Assembly (NCBI RefSeq): GCF_900601905.1
Contig: NZ_UWFA01000505.1
Span: 248,001-312,000, forward strand
Reading direction: 5' to 3'
Source of the DNA: Pseudomonas viridiflava
Lineage (GTDB): Bacteria; Pseudomonadota; Gammaproteobacteria; Pseudomonadales; Pseudomonadaceae
Length of the DNA stretch: 64,000 nt
The notes under the pieces are model-generated. The model did no database searches, was not told the origin of the DNA, and saw nothing but the letters and a program-made list of their open reading frames with translations. Below, one piece after another: positions 51,310 to 61,895 of the stretch. The position numbers and the translations under genes were made by a program. The stretch's first letter is position 1; every line of letters starts with the position of its first letter.

Positions 51310-51996
51310 TTACGGCTTGCGAAACAGTTCGCGACTGACCAATGGCCGTCCGCCCAGATGCACGGCCAGCGCCTGGCGCATCAGACGCTTGGCGGCAGCC
51401 AGGGCACCCGGGGCACTCCAGTCGGCGTCAGCCATGGCCAGCAATTCGGTGCCCTGAAACAGGCCGGGCTGCAGCAGATAGACACGCTCAAGCCCGGCAT
51501 CCACTTGCAGGCGATACAGGCCACTGGCGTCCAGCGGTTCGCCGTTGATGTCGGTGTCCAGCGCAAAACCATAGCCCAGATCATCCAGCAGCCGCCATTC
51601 GAATGAGCGCAGCAAGGGCTCCAGTGCCCGGCCCTCAGCCAACGCTTGCAGCGTCGCGGCATAGTGATCGAACACGGCAGGATGGGGATCTTCGGCGGGT
51701 AACAGACGGATCAGCAATTCATTGAGGTACAGGCCGCTGAATAGCGCCTCCCCCACCAGCCAGCTGGCCACACCGACGCCTTCCATGCGGCCGACGTTTT
51801 TCAGCTCGCCCCGGCCGCGAAACTCCACTTCAAGCGGTACGAACGGCCGTGCCAATGTGCCCGCCTTGCCCCGCGCACTGCGCAGCACGGCGCGCAGTCG
51901 GCCTTGAGGCGTGATGAAGTCCACCAGCGCGCTGGTTTCCCGGTACGCCCGGCTGTGCAACACGTAAGCAGGTTGGCCGATAGGCACGCTGATCAT
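51310..51996 (-). CDS. recO: DNA repair protein RecO
   Basis: 228 residues. N-terminal OB-fold start PAYVLHSRAYRETSALVDFI, then PFVPLEVEFRGRGELKN and ALFSGLYLNELLIRLLP, typical RecO. It loads RecA in the RecFOR pathway. Located between era and pdxJ, as in other gammaproteobacteria. No strong ribosome site. Confidence 0.94.
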   Translation of the reverse strand: MISVPIGQPAYVLHSRAYRETSALVDFITPQGRLRAVLRSARGKAGTLARPFVPLEVEFRGRGELKNVGRMEGVGVASWLVGEALFSGLYLNELLIRLLPAEDPHPAVFDHYAATLQALAEGRALEPLLRSFEWRLLDDLGYGFALDTDINGEPLDASGLYRLQVDAGLERVYLLQPGLFQGTELLAMADADWSAPGALAAAKRLMRQALAVHLGGRPLVSRELFRKP

Positions 51997-52071
51997 TCAG
52001 GCGGCTCGAAGGAAGCGAAGGCGTTACAGGCAAATCCGGTGCCGCCAGGAAGCAGCACCGGAGAATCGGGC

Positions 52072-52974
52072 TTAAAGGTCGCCGTAGCCCAACGAACGCA
52101 GGGCGCGCTCGTCATCGGACCAACCGCCTTTGACCTTGACCCACAGGTTGAGCATGACTTTGGAGTCAAACAGCAGCTCCATGTCGCGGCGGGCGTCGGT
52201 GCCGATGCGCTTGATACGCTCGCCCTTGTCGCCAATGATGATTTTCTTCTGACCGTCACGTTCGACGAGGATCAATGCATGAATGTGCAGGGTCTTGCCC
52301 TGCTGCTTGAATTCTTCGATTTCCACGGTGATCTGGTACGGCAGCTCGGCGCCCAGCTGACGCATGATCTTCTCGCGGACCAGCTCGGCGGCCAGGAAGC
52401 GGCTGCTGCGGTCAGTAATCTGATCTTCCGGGAAGAAGTGATCGTTCTCCGGCAGGTGCGAAGCAATCAGCCCTTCCAGCGCATCCAGGTTGTGCCCGTG
52501 CTGCGCCGAGATCGGCACGATGGACGCATTCGGCAGCTGAGTTTGCAGCCATTCCAGGTGCGGCATCAGCTCGGCTTTGTCTTCAAGACGGTCGGTCTTG
52601 TTGATCGCCAGAATCACCGGGCCCTGAACGTACTGCACGCGTTCGAGGACCATCTGGTCTTCGTCGGTCCAGCGAGTGCGATCAACCACGAAGATCACCA
52701 CGTCGACATCTTTCAACGCCGCCGAAGCGGTTTTGTTCATGTAGCGGTTGAGGGCTTTCTCGCCATTTTTGTGCATGCCGGGGGTGTCGACGTAAATGGC
52801 CTGGATAGCGCCTTCGGTCTTGATGCCCAGCATGTTGTGGCGAGTGGTCTGCGGCTTGCGCGAGGTGATCGCCAGCTTCTGACCCAGGATATGGTTGATC
52901 AGCGTCGACTTGCCCACGTTTGGCCGGCCAACGATGGCGACATAGCCACAGCGTGTTGCAGTTGAATCAGTCAT
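52072..52974 (-). CDS. era: GTPase Era
   Basis: 300 residues from the ATG at 52974 (MTDSTATRCGYVAIVGRPNV), overlapping the rnc stop by 8 nt. G1 GRPNVGKST, G3 DTPGMH, G4 NKTD, and a C-terminal KH domain (KKIIIGDKGERIKRIGTDAR). Era helps 30S subunit maturation by binding the 3' end of 16S rRNA. Coupled with rnc. Confidence 0.97.
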   Translation of the reverse strand: MTDSTATRCGYVAIVGRPNVGKSTLINHILGQKLAITSRKPQTTRHNMLGIKTEGAIQAIYVDTPGMHKNGEKALNRYMNKTASAALKDVDVVIFVVDRTRWTDEDQMVLERVQYVQGPVILAINKTDRLEDKAELMPHLEWLQTQLPNASIVPISAQHGHNLDALEGLIASHLPENDHFFPEDQITDRSSRFLAAELVREKIMRQLGAELPYQITVEIEEFKQQGKTLHIHALILVERDGQKKIIIGDKGERIKRIGTDARRDMELLFDSKVMLNLWVKVKGGWSDDERALRSLGYGDL

Positions 52975-53656
52975 TGCCGTTCTCCACGCCCAGGGCAATA
53001 AGTGCTGCGGCCGCTGCTACCTGTTCGGCAATGCGACGACTGACACCCTGACCCCGGCTTTTCTCATTCAATAAGGTGATCTCGCACTCGACGAAAAACA
53101 TTCGGCAGTGCGGTTCGCCCTGGATATCCACCACTTCGTAACGTGGCAGCTCACAGGCACGCGACTGAAGAAATTCCTGCAGTCGGGTTTTCGGATCTTT
53201 GTTGGTGTCCACCAGCGTCAGGCTGTCGAACTCGGTGGTCAGCCACGCCAGCACGCGCTCACGGGCCATTTCCATCCCGGCATCCAGGTAGATGGCGCCA
53301 ATCAGGGCTTCCAGGGCATCGGCCAGAATCGACTCGCGGCGGAATCCGCCACTTTTCAATTCACCGGAACCCAGTCGCAAGTAATCACCCAGGTCAAAAC
53401 CACGGGCCAGCAAGGCGAGGGTTTCACCCTTGACCAGACGCGCCCTCAGGCGGGACAGCTGGCCTTCACGGGCCTGCGGGAAGCGATCAAACAGCGCTTC
53501 ACCAGCCACGAAGTTGAGGATGGCATCACCTAGGAATTCCAGACGCTCGTTGTTGCGACCGGCGAAGCTGCGGTGTGTCAGGGCCAGAACCATCAGTTCC
53601 TGATCTTTGAAGGTGTAGCCGAGCTGACGCTCCAGGCGACTCAAGGAAACTGTCAC
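52967..53656 (-). CDS. rnc: Ribonuclease III
   Basis: 229 residues from a GTG at 53656. The catalytic signature NERLEFLGDAILNFVAGEAL is intact, with ADALEALIGAIYLDAG further on and a double-stranded-RNA-binding domain at the C-terminus (DPKTRLQEFLQSR, RGQGVSRRIAEQVAAAAAL). It processes rRNA precursors. Directly downstream of a DUF4845 remnant whose stop overlaps the rnc start. Confidence 0.96.
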   Translation of the reverse strand: MTVSLSRLERQLGYTFKDQELMVLALTHRSFAGRNNERLEFLGDAILNFVAGEALFDRFPQAREGQLSRLRARLVKGETLALLARGFDLGDYLRLGSGELKSGGFRRESILADALEALIGAIYLDAGMEMARERVLAWLTTEFDSLTLVDTNKDPKTRLQEFLQSRACELPRYEVVDIQGEPHCRMFFVECEITLLNEKSRGQGVSRRIAEQVAAAAALIALGVENGND

Positions 53657-53811
53657 AGGTTACCCACGCAAAAAGTGTCGTTGAACATCACCGCCAGCTG
53701 GACGGCCTGGCTCAGTGGTTCACGTTGTTCATATTTCAAATGGGCAAGAAGCTTATTGTTCTTAACCGTCACGTTTAACGCCTTGTTCAAATCTACATCC
53801 TGAATGCTATC
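53653..53811 (-). pseudogene. C-terminal remnant of a DUF4845 membrane-protein gene
   Basis: The minus strand in this interval encodes DSIQDVDLNKALNVTVKN, then NKLLAHLKYEQREPLSQ and ends VGNL stop. From memory this matches the C-terminal third of the DUF4845 protein normally encoded between lepB and rnc in pseudomonads (typical text LDLNKALKVTVKNN..AHLKYEQREPL). The transmembrane N-terminal two thirds is missing: only 217 bases separate lepB and rnc. Upstream the frame stays open but has no acceptable start codon, ribosome site or homologous sequence. The final residues also differ from the family. Confidence 0.7.
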
Positions 53812-53873
53812 GGGCGGCCATCGTCGGCCAGCCCAAATGACATACGGCGCTGATTGATACAGCGCCGCATGGA

Positions 53874-54728
53874 TTACTTGATCAACCCGACTCGCGAGAA
53901 GTTGGGGAAGTGGCTGAGTTTGGGCTCAGGCCAGCTCATCCATACCGCGAACGCCTTGCCGACAATGTTCTTGTCCGGGACCATGCCCAACTCATCCTTG
54001 GGAATGTTCGGATCATCCCAGTAACGGCTGTCGTTGGAGTTGTCGCGGTTGTCACCCATCATGAAGTAATGACCGGCCGGGACAGTCCACTCACGGTCAG
54101 GCGGCGCGCGATAGCGGCTCATTTCCTGACGGATCTGGTGTTCGACTTCGCCGAGCTTTTCGCTGTACAGCTCTGCGCTGCCCAACGTACCTGGCTCGGT
54201 GCCGATCAATTGCTTGGCAACCAGCTCACCGTTGACGAACAGCTTCTTGTCGCTGGTGTAGCGAATCTGATCACCCGGCAAGCCAACCACACGCTTGATG
54301 TAGTTGACGCTAGGGTCGCTTGGGTAGCGGAACACCATTACATCGCCGTGTTTCGGCTCACCGATGGAGATTACCTTCTCATCGATAACCGGCAGACGGA
54401 TCCCGTAGGAAAACTTGTTGACCAGGATGAAGTCACCCACCCGCAGCGTTGGAATCATCGAGCCTGACGGAATCTGGAACGGCTCGACCAGAAAGGACCG
54501 CAGCACCAGAACGATGAACAGGACCGGAAAAAACGATTTGCCGTATTCAACCAGCAACGGTTCCTTGTTCAAGCGCTCAACGATTTCAATATCCGGCTGG
54601 CTGACACTGCCCTGATAAGTCGTGATGGCAGCCCGGCGACGAGGCGCCAGGACGACCAGATCGAGCAACGCCAGCAAACCGCACACGAACACAGCGATAA
54701 CCAGCAACAGCGGGAAATTTAGTGACAT
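53874..54728 (-). CDS. lepB: Signal peptidase I
   Basis: 284 residues. Two N-terminal membrane helices (about 4-25 and 65-82), then the catalytic serine in IPSGSMIPTL (Ser90) and the lysine base in NYIKRVVGLPGDQ (Lys145), at the same positions as in E. coli LepB. FMMGDNRDNSNDSRYWD is the conserved C-terminal box. It cleaves signal peptides of exported proteins in the inner membrane. Located 9 nt after lepA. Confidence 0.97.
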   Translation of the reverse strand: MSLNFPLLLVIAVFVCGLLALLDLVVLAPRRRAAITTYQGSVSQPDIEIVERLNKEPLLVEYGKSFFPVLFIVLVLRSFLVEPFQIPSGSMIPTLRVGDFILVNKFSYGIRLPVIDEKVISIGEPKHGDVMVFRYPSDPSVNYIKRVVGLPGDQIRYTSDKKLFVNGELVAKQLIGTEPGTLGSAELYSEKLGEVEHQIRQEMSRYRAPPDREWTVPAGHYFMMGDNRDNSNDSRYWDDPNIPKDELGMVPDKNIVGKAFAVWMSWPEPKLSHFPNFSRVGLIK

Positions 54729-54737
54729 AGGACCTGA

Positions 54738-56534
54738 CTATTCCAACCTGAGCACTGCAAGGAAAGCTTCTTGTGGAATCTCCACGTTGCCGACCTGCTT
54801 CATGCGTTTTTTACCGGCCTTTTGCTTCTCCAGCAATTTACGTTTACGGCTGACGTCGCCGCCATAACATTTGGCCAGTACGTTCTTTCTGAGTGCCTTG
54901 ACGGTTGTCCGCGCAATGATCTGGCCACCGATGGCTGCCTGGATCGCGACGTCGAACATCTGCCGTGGAATCAGTTCTTTCATCTTCTCGGTCAACGCAC
55001 GGCCTTTATAAGCCGCGTTGTCACGGTGGACGATCAATGCCAGGGCATCGACTTTCTCTGCGTTGATCAGTACATCCAACTTCACCAGATTGGCGGACTG
55101 GTAGCGGTCGAAATGATAATCCAGCGAGGCATAACCGCGACTGACCGACTTGAGACGGTCGAAGAAGTCCAGAACCACTTCGTTCATCGGCAAATCGTAG
55201 GTCACTTGTACCTGAGTTCCCAGGAACAGCATGTCGTGTTGAACGCCGCGCTTTTCGATGCACAGGGTAATGACGTTACCCAGGTGCTCCTGCGGCACAA
55301 GAATATTTGCCCGAACGATAGGTTCGCGCATGTCTTCGATGGCCGACAGGTCCGGAAGCTTGGAGGGGTTATCGACGTGAATCGTTTCACCGGTCTTGAG
55401 CAGCAGCTCGAAAATAACCGTTGGCGCCGTGGTGATCAGATCCAGATCGTATTCACGTTCCAGACGTTCCTGAATGATCTCCATGTGCAGCATGCCAAGG
55501 AAGCCACAACGGAAGCCGAAGCCCAGCGCGTCGGAACTCTCTGGCGAATACTGCAGGGACGAGTCGTTCAGGGTCAGCTTTTGCAGCGCTTCGCGGAAGT
55601 CTTCGAAGTCATCGGAGCTGACCGGGAACAGACCGGCATAAACCTGCGGCTGGATACGTTTGAAGCCTGGCAGCACTTCAACGTCCGGGGTGGTGCTCAG
55701 GGTCAGGGTGTCGCCGACTGGCGCGCCATGAATGTCCTTGATACCTGCGATGATAAAGCCTACTTCACCGGCTTTGAGGTCGACGGTAGCAGTGTGCTTT
55801 GGGGTAAACACGCCCACGCTGTCGACCAGGTGCATCTTGCCGGTGGATTTGACGAGAATCTTGTCGCCCTTGCGGACCCGACCATGACGCACGCGCACCA
55901 GAGACACAACGCCCAGGTAGTTGTCGAACCATGAATCGATGATCAACGCCTGCAACGGGTCTTCGATGTTGCCGGTCGGTGCCGGGATGGTGTGCACCAG
56001 ACGTTCCAGGACTTCATCGACGCCCATGCCGCTCTTGGCGCTGCACGCCACCGCGTCGGTGGCATCGATGCCGATGATCTTCTCGATCTCTTCCTTGACG
56101 CGGTCCGGATCGGCCTGCGGCAAGTCCATCTTGTTCAGCACCGGCATGACCTCAAGGCCCTGCTCGATCGCGGTGTAGCAGTTGGCGACAGACTGCGCCT
56201 CAACGCCCTGACCCGCGTCAACCACCAGCAGAGCACCTTCACACGCCGCCAGGGAACGACTGACTTCATAGGTGAAGTCGACGTGGCCGGGGGTGTCAAT
56301 GAAGTTCAGCTGGTAGGTCTTGCCGTCATTGGCCTTGTAATGCAGCGTAACGCTGTGCGCCTTGATGGTGATCCCGCGCTCGCGCTCGAGATCCATGGAG
56401 TCAAGCACCTGCGCTTCCATTTCGCGCTCGGACAAGCCACCGCACATTTGAATGAAACGGTCGGCCAGCGTCGACTTGCCATGGTCAATGTGGGCGATGA
56501 TGGAGAAATTACGGATATGACTCAAATCACTCAC
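54738..56534 (-). CDS. lepA: Elongation factor 4 (LepA)
   Basis: 598 residues, standard length. GTP-binding motifs are AHIDHGKST, DTPGHVDF and NKMD. The LepA-specific C-terminus (MRQMFDVAIQAAIGG-like segment PRQMFDVAIQAAIGGQIIAR, GGDVSRKRKLLEKQKAGKKR) is intact. The start is GTG at 56534. A ribosome-bound translational GTPase that helps subunit assembly and elongation. First gene of the lepA-lepB-rnc-era-recO-pdxJ series. Confidence 0.97.
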   Translation of the reverse strand: MSDLSHIRNFSIIAHIDHGKSTLADRFIQMCGGLSEREMEAQVLDSMDLERERGITIKAHSVTLHYKANDGKTYQLNFIDTPGHVDFTYEVSRSLAACEGALLVVDAGQGVEAQSVANCYTAIEQGLEVMPVLNKMDLPQADPDRVKEEIEKIIGIDATDAVACSAKSGMGVDEVLERLVHTIPAPTGNIEDPLQALIIDSWFDNYLGVVSLVRVRHGRVRKGDKILVKSTGKMHLVDSVGVFTPKHTATVDLKAGEVGFIIAGIKDIHGAPVGDTLTLSTTPDVEVLPGFKRIQPQVYAGLFPVSSDDFEDFREALQKLTLNDSSLQYSPESSDALGFGFRCGFLGMLHMEIIQERLEREYDLDLITTAPTVIFELLLKTGETIHVDNPSKLPDLSAIEDMREPIVRANILVPQEHLGNVITLCIEKRGVQHDMLFLGTQVQVTYDLPMNEVVLDFFDRLKSVSRGYASLDYHFDRYQSANLVKLDVLINAEKVDALALIVHRDNAAYKGRALTEKMKELIPRQMFDVAIQAAIGGQIIARTTVKALRKNVLAKCYGGDVSRKRKLLEKQKAGKKRMKQVGNVEIPQEAFLAVLRLE

Positions 56535-56686
56535 GGATCAACACTCAAAAAGGTTGCAGGCAGATTACCCGCCGAAAAATAGCCGGGAATTGTACCTGAA
56601 CTAAGCCTTGGGCGTCACGTTTGCAGGCGAGTGGTTCAGGAATGAAGCTCTATTTGCCACTTCATCAGGGCTGACAAGCCCAGACC

Positions 56687-56776
56687 TGTAGGAGCGAGCT
56701 TGCTCGCGATGGCGTAATTTCAGTCGAGACATCCAGTGCGGCATAAACCGAATCGCGGGCAAGCGCGCTCCTACAG
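56687..56776. repeat. REP doublet plus a following single arm
   Basis: Arms TGTAGGAGCGAGCTTGCTCG and GCGGGCAAGCGCGCTCCTAC; the two arms are of different subclasses. A third, unpaired arm follows at 56795-56822. Confidence 0.88.
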
Positions 56777-56898
56777 TCGAAATGCGATCTCGTCTGTAGG
56801 ATCGCGCTTGCCCGCGATGGCGTCAGAGCATTCACTGCCGGGACGGAACCAGACTCCACAACACCTCAAATGCTGTTGTTGCACCCGAATTTACTTCC

Positions 56899-56925
56899 AT
56901 AAAAAAACCCCGCACAAGGCGGGGT
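56899..56925 (-). terminator. Rho-independent terminator of groES-groEL
   Basis: On the minus strand CCCCGC-CTTGT-GCGGGG is followed by seven T. It starts 33 bases after the groEL stop. Confidence 0.92.
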
Positions 56926-56957
56926 TCTTTTGGGGTGCAGCTAGGAGTGAAGCCGGG

Positions 56958-58604
<1,647 letters not shown>

Positions 58605-58655
58605 GATCGATCTTCCTTAAATACTTGGGGTAGTAACGGAAACTAGTGGGGTGAC

Positions 58656-58949
58656 TCAGGCTTCGACGACCGCGAGAATTTCGTTCTCGCTCATCACCAG
58701 CAGGTCTTCGCCATCTACTTTCACAGTGTTGCTGCCGGAGTACGGGCCAAACACCACTTTGTCACCCACTTTCACGGCCAGCGCACGTACTTCACCGTTG
58801 TCCAGCACGCGGCCGGTGCCGACAGCGAGGATTTCGCCACGGTTTGGCTTTTCAGCAGCCGAACCTGGCAGAACGATACCGCCAGCAGTTTTGGATTCTT
58901 CTTCGCTGCGACGGATTACGACGCGGTCATGCAGAGGACGAAGCTTCAT
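58656..58949 (-). CDS. groES: Co-chaperonin GroES
   Basis: 97 residues, MKLRPLHDRVVIRRSEEESK, with the mobile loop SKTAGGIVLPGSAAEKP that contacts GroEL. First gene of the operon, with a structured leader of about 140 bases and a sigma-32-like promoter. AGGAG lies seven bases upstream of the ATG. Confidence 0.98.
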   Translation of the reverse strand: MKLRPLHDRVVIRRSEEESKTAGGIVLPGSAAEKPNRGEILAVGTGRVLDNGEVRALAVKVGDKVVFGPYSGSNTVKVDGEDLLVMSENEILAVVEA

Positions 58950-58980
58950 TGTCGATCTCCTAATTATGGTTTTTGAGCGG

Positions 58981-59045
58981 CTGGTGACGACACCAGCGGG
59001 TTAATGCATCCGGCGTTGCCGGTTGCGGTTCGACAAGCGAACCGC
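58981..59045 (-). promoter_or_regulatory. Paired hairpins in the groES leader
   Basis: Two perfect inverted repeats lie in the groES 5' leader: CTGGTG-ACGA-CACCAG (58981-58996) and GCGGTTCG-5nt-CGAACCGC (59025-59045). They would fold in the mRNA upstream of the ribosome site without covering it. Confidence 0.5.
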
Positions 59046-59090
59046 AGAATACGGTCTGGCGTAACTGCCAGAAACCTTGCGGTGACCCAT

Positions 59091-59118
59091 ACATAAGGGC
59101 GGGCAAGGTGATTACAAG
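59091..59118 (-). promoter_or_regulatory. Candidate heat-shock (sigma-32) promoter of groES
   Basis: On the minus strand CTTGTAA is followed after 12 bases by CCCTTATGT, close to the sigma-32 consensus (CTTGAA, 13-15 bases, CCCCATNT). It lies about 140 bases upstream of the groES start. The match is imperfect. Confidence 0.45.
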
Positions 59119-59169
59119 GCCGGGCGTTGAATTTTTTTGTCGAAAGTTACCGCTCCCCCAAACGCACAC

Positions 59170-59196
59170 GGCGCCTTGAGGGACTCCCAAGGCGCC
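59170..59196. terminator. GC-rich hairpin downstream of fxsA
   Basis: GGCGCCTT and AAGGCGCC form a perfect eight-base stem 23 bases after the fxsA stop and upstream of the groES promoter. The tail on the minus strand (GTGTGCGTTTGG) is weakly T-rich, so termination is possible but not strong. Confidence 0.5.
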
Positions 59197-59219
59197 ATGC
59201 TGGCGGACCATAAAGCGGT

Positions 59220-59702
59220 TTATTTGTCGCGATGCTCGAACTCGCCCTCAATGACATCGGGCTTGCGAGTCGGCGGGTGAATCGGGTTTGGGCGCCCGGA
59301 ATCGTTGCTCGCGGGCATGTCTTCGGCAAACGCGCGCTGGCGCAACGCCTGCTCCTCGGCACGTTTGCGCATTTTGTTGACCAGCAACGTACGGGTGAAC
59401 GGCAGCAGGCAGATGATGCCCAGCACGTCACTGATGAAACCTGGCAACAGCAGCAGACCGCCCCCGACTGCAATCATCAGACCGTCCAGCATTTGCTGGG
59501 CAGGCAGCTCGCCACGGGAGAGGCTTTCACGCGCGCGCATGGCCGTCGCAAATCCAGCGACGCGAATGATGAACAGCCCCGCCAGCGAAGTCAGGACCAC
59601 CAGCAGGAAGGTCGCAAAGAAGCCGATCGACATCCCCACGCGAACCAGAATGAACAGTTCCAGCACAGGAAAAAGCAGGAACAACAGCAGAAAAACACGC
59701 AT
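59220..59702 (-). CDS. fxsA: FxsA family inner-membrane protein
   Basis: 160 residues from the ATG at 59702 (MRVFLLLFLLFPVLELFILV), with AGGAAG seven bases upstream; the codon just before it is TTG and need not be used. Three or four membrane segments, then a basic, polar C-terminal tail (NKMRKRAEEQALRQRAF). FxsA of E. coli relieves exclusion of phage T7 by the F plasmid when overproduced; its normal role is unknown. Upstream of groES in the same direction, as commonly seen. Confidence 0.93.
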   Translation of the reverse strand: MRVFLLLFLLFPVLELFILVRVGMSIGFFATFLLVVLTSLAGLFIIRVAGFATAMRARESLSRGELPAQQMLDGLMIAVGGGLLLLPGFISDVLGIICLLPFTRTLLVNKMRKRAEEQALRQRAFAEDMPASNDSGRPNPIHPPTRKPDVIEGEFEHRDK

Positions 59703-59768
59703 CAATTCACTTCCTCAACGCAAGAATGCCTTGCAGTAGACCCTACGTGACGTCAGAAAAGCGTGAAT

Positions 59769-60500
59769 TCAAGCCTCCTGCCCCACAGATACGGGCCATT
59801 TTTGCGCGTGAGCCAACTGGGTCAAGGCCTCGCGCACTTGTTTCGGTGTGTTACACGGCTCACTGAAAGCCAGCCAGTATAGGCGCTGACCGATCCGCAG
59901 GTGCATGCCTTCACTGTCGATGCCTGCCAACTGCGCAGGCTCGTTGGTCGGCAGACCAACGAGCTGCACGTAATGCGCGATGGCTTTGGCGTGATCGGCA
60001 TTCATGTGGTCAACCATGCTGGCTTCTGCTGCACCGGCGAACGGATTGGCCAACGCGACGTGATCGAGCCAGTGAATGGCTCCAAATCCGCCAATGAACC
60101 GATAGCGCACCGGCGTCAGCACCCAGAAGTCGAAATCATGGGCGCTGTGGTAGCTCTGTGATTCAGGGAAATAACGGTAATAACGCTGGGCAGCGGCGTC
60201 GATGACATCGGCATCGACCAGCTTCTGCGCCTCGGCCATGACCGTCACCCGGCCCGTGGCCTGAACGTCGTCAGCTTCGCGCTCGCCGACCAACAGAGAG
60301 CATTTGGCGTCTTTGCCCAGGTTGTGAGTGTGCTGCGCGATGCGGCTGATCAGAATCAGCGGCCGGCCCTGCTCGTCCAGGCAATACGGCACCGATGAAC
60401 CAAAAGGAAAGCCGGGCATGGACTTGGAATGGGTGGACAGCACACCCCGATACTCCTTGAGCAGGAGTTCGCGAGCTTGCCGGGAAGCCTTGACGCTCAT
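59769..60500 (-). CDS. HugZ-like heme-utilisation/pyridoxamine-phosphate-oxidase-fold protein
   Basis: 243 residues from the ATG at 60500 (MSVKASRQARELLLKEYRGV), with GAGGAG eight bases upstream. N-terminal split-barrel FMN/heme-binding fold (LSTHSKSMPGFPFGSSVPYC, SRIAQHTHNLGKDAKCSLLV) and a C-terminal DUF2470-type domain (EASMVDHMNADHAKAIAHYV). HugZ/HutZ proteins bind and in some species degrade heme; catalytic activity here is unproven. Monocistronic. Confidence 0.86.
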   Translation of the reverse strand: MSVKASRQARELLLKEYRGVLSTHSKSMPGFPFGSSVPYCLDEQGRPLILISRIAQHTHNLGKDAKCSLLVGEREADDVQATGRVTVMAEAQKLVDADVIDAAAQRYYRYFPESQSYHSAHDFDFWVLTPVRYRFIGGFGAIHWLDHVALANPFAGAAEASMVDHMNADHAKAIAHYVQLVGLPTNEPAQLAGIDSEGMHLRIGQRLYWLAFSEPCNTPKQVREALTQLAHAQKWPVSVGQEA

Positions 60501-60617
60501 TTGGACCACTCCTCGAAGGTGATAACGACAACCTGCCAATTGGGCACGCGGATGCGTCTCAATGACAAGTTAATAATTATTGGGAGAGGATACCAAGAGA
60601 GCGATGTTGCGTACTTC

Positions 60618-60707
60618 TGTAGGAGCGGCTTCAGCCGCGAGATATCGGCCTGTGCGCAGAATCTTCATCGACAGCACTACCGCTCGCGGCTGAAGCCGCT
60701 CCTACAG
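60618..60707. repeat. REP doublet, 'GCGGCTTCAGCCGCGA' class
   Basis: Arms TGTAGGAGCGGCTTCAGCCG and CGGCTGAAGCCGCTCCTACA enclose about 50 bases. Same class as 719-806, and even the inner sequence shares short blocks (ATCTTC, GATATC). Confidence 0.9.
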
Positions 60708-60725
60708 GTGATGTGTTGCTATCGC

Positions 60726-61733
60726 TTACCAGGTCACACCGAAACCAGCGGTGTAGCGGGTCTTGTCGAGGTCGCCCTGATCAGAGCCACTGATGACGTT
60801 TTTCTCGGCCTTGAGGTTCAGCGAAGCCCAGTCGGTAACCTTGTAGCGCAGCCCGACTTCGGCATCCAGAGAGTAATCGGCAACGCCGCTGATAGGCTTG
60901 CCCAGCTCACCGTTAGTGAAGAACTCGAATTTCTTGCCGATCAGGTAGCGGTTGTAGTCCCAGGTCCCGGCAACCGAATAGAAGTTGTCCTTCTCACCGG
61001 TGTTGTATTCGAAATCGGTTCTGTTGAGCAGCGAACCGAGTTTGAATGCGCCCAGTTCGTCATCCCAGAACTGGTAGCCAGGACCGGTACCAACGGTACG
61101 CTGGCGAGCAAGGTCTTCGACTTTGTCACGCTTGTAGCTGATGCGGCCATCCCAGAACCAGTGTTCGGTCAGGAAACGGTCGATGGAGTACTCGGCGCTC
61201 CAGTTGTCGGTGTTGACCACGTCATCCTGGGTTTCGCGGTTGTAATCACCCTTGGCGTTGTGGCGCCATTGGCCATGCCGCGCCGAGGTTTTGAAGGCAA
61301 TGTTGTAATCGTCGGTATCGTTTTCGGCTTTTTGAAAGTCCAGCGCGGCGTCGATATTGCCCTTCCACACCAGGTCCGTAATGATCGGCTTGGGCTTGAG
61401 GATCTGCTGGATACTGGCAAGCTCCACGGTTTTCGGCGCCTCACCGTTGGCCAGTGTCACCTTGCCGTCATCGGCCGGTTGGAGAGACTTGGCTATCTCG
61501 CCCTGGTATTCATCCTGCTTGACCATGAGCTTCTGGTCGCTCTGCAGGGTTTTGACCTGCTTCATGTCCAGCGGGATAGTTCCGCCGTAAGCCGTGTCAA
61601 TCACCAGCTTGCCGCCATCGAACAGCTTGATGGTGCCGGTGATCTTGTCACCGTTCTTCAACCAGACGGTATCAGCAAGCAGGGGCGTGGAAGCGACGGA
61701 AACAGCAAGGCACAGCAGGGTTCTGATCAACAT
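60726..61733 (-). CDS. DUF481 family outer-membrane protein
   Basis: 335 residues from the ATG at 61733. Signal peptide MLIRTLLCLAVSVASTPLLA. The N-terminal part (DTVWLKNGDKITGTIKLFDG) is a small beta domain; the rest is repeated strand-like segments of the DUF481 type (WSAEYSIDRFLTEHWFWDGR, RTVGTGPGYQFWDDELGAF, YDSE-like patterns) ending in GFGVTW with an aromatic C-terminus. Probably an outer-membrane barrel or lipocalin-like protein; function unknown. No clear ribosome site. Confidence 0.85.
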   Translation of the reverse strand: MLIRTLLCLAVSVASTPLLADTVWLKNGDKITGTIKLFDGGKLVIDTAYGGTIPLDMKQVKTLQSDQKLMVKQDEYQGEIAKSLQPADDGKVTLANGEAPKTVELASIQQILKPKPIITDLVWKGNIDAALDFQKAENDTDDYNIAFKTSARHGQWRHNAKGDYNRETQDDVVNTDNWSAEYSIDRFLTEHWFWDGRISYKRDKVEDLARQRTVGTGPGYQFWDDELGAFKLGSLLNRTDFEYNTGEKDNFYSVAGTWDYNRYLIGKKFEFFTNGELGKPISGVADYSLDAEVGLRYKVTDWASLNLKAEKNVISGSDQGDLDKTRYTAGFGVTW

Positions 61734-61895
61734 AAGCAAATACAGGGCTCATTTAGCGGAAAATCGGGCACTGTCCGGAAAGAGGACAACGTCAAGGCAA
61801 TCGAAGACCGCCGCGGGCATAGAATGCACAGACCGTAGGATTATTCCGTAGTTCCATGACGCTATGCAGACAACCTTATATACAGGAATAAACAC

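Larger units (their letters stand above)
56535..56957. other. Intergenic region between lepA and groEL
   Basis: About 420 bases. Holds the lepA leader, a REP doublet (56687-56776), a separate single REP arm (56795-56822: TGTAGGATCGCGCTTGCCCG) and the groEL terminator. No gene or ncRNA is recognisable. Confidence 0.6.

Noticed and set aside
56687..56822. Small RNA gene between lepA and groEL
   Set aside because: The structured segments are REP arms plus a clear terminator that belongs to groEL; nothing suggests an independent promoter.
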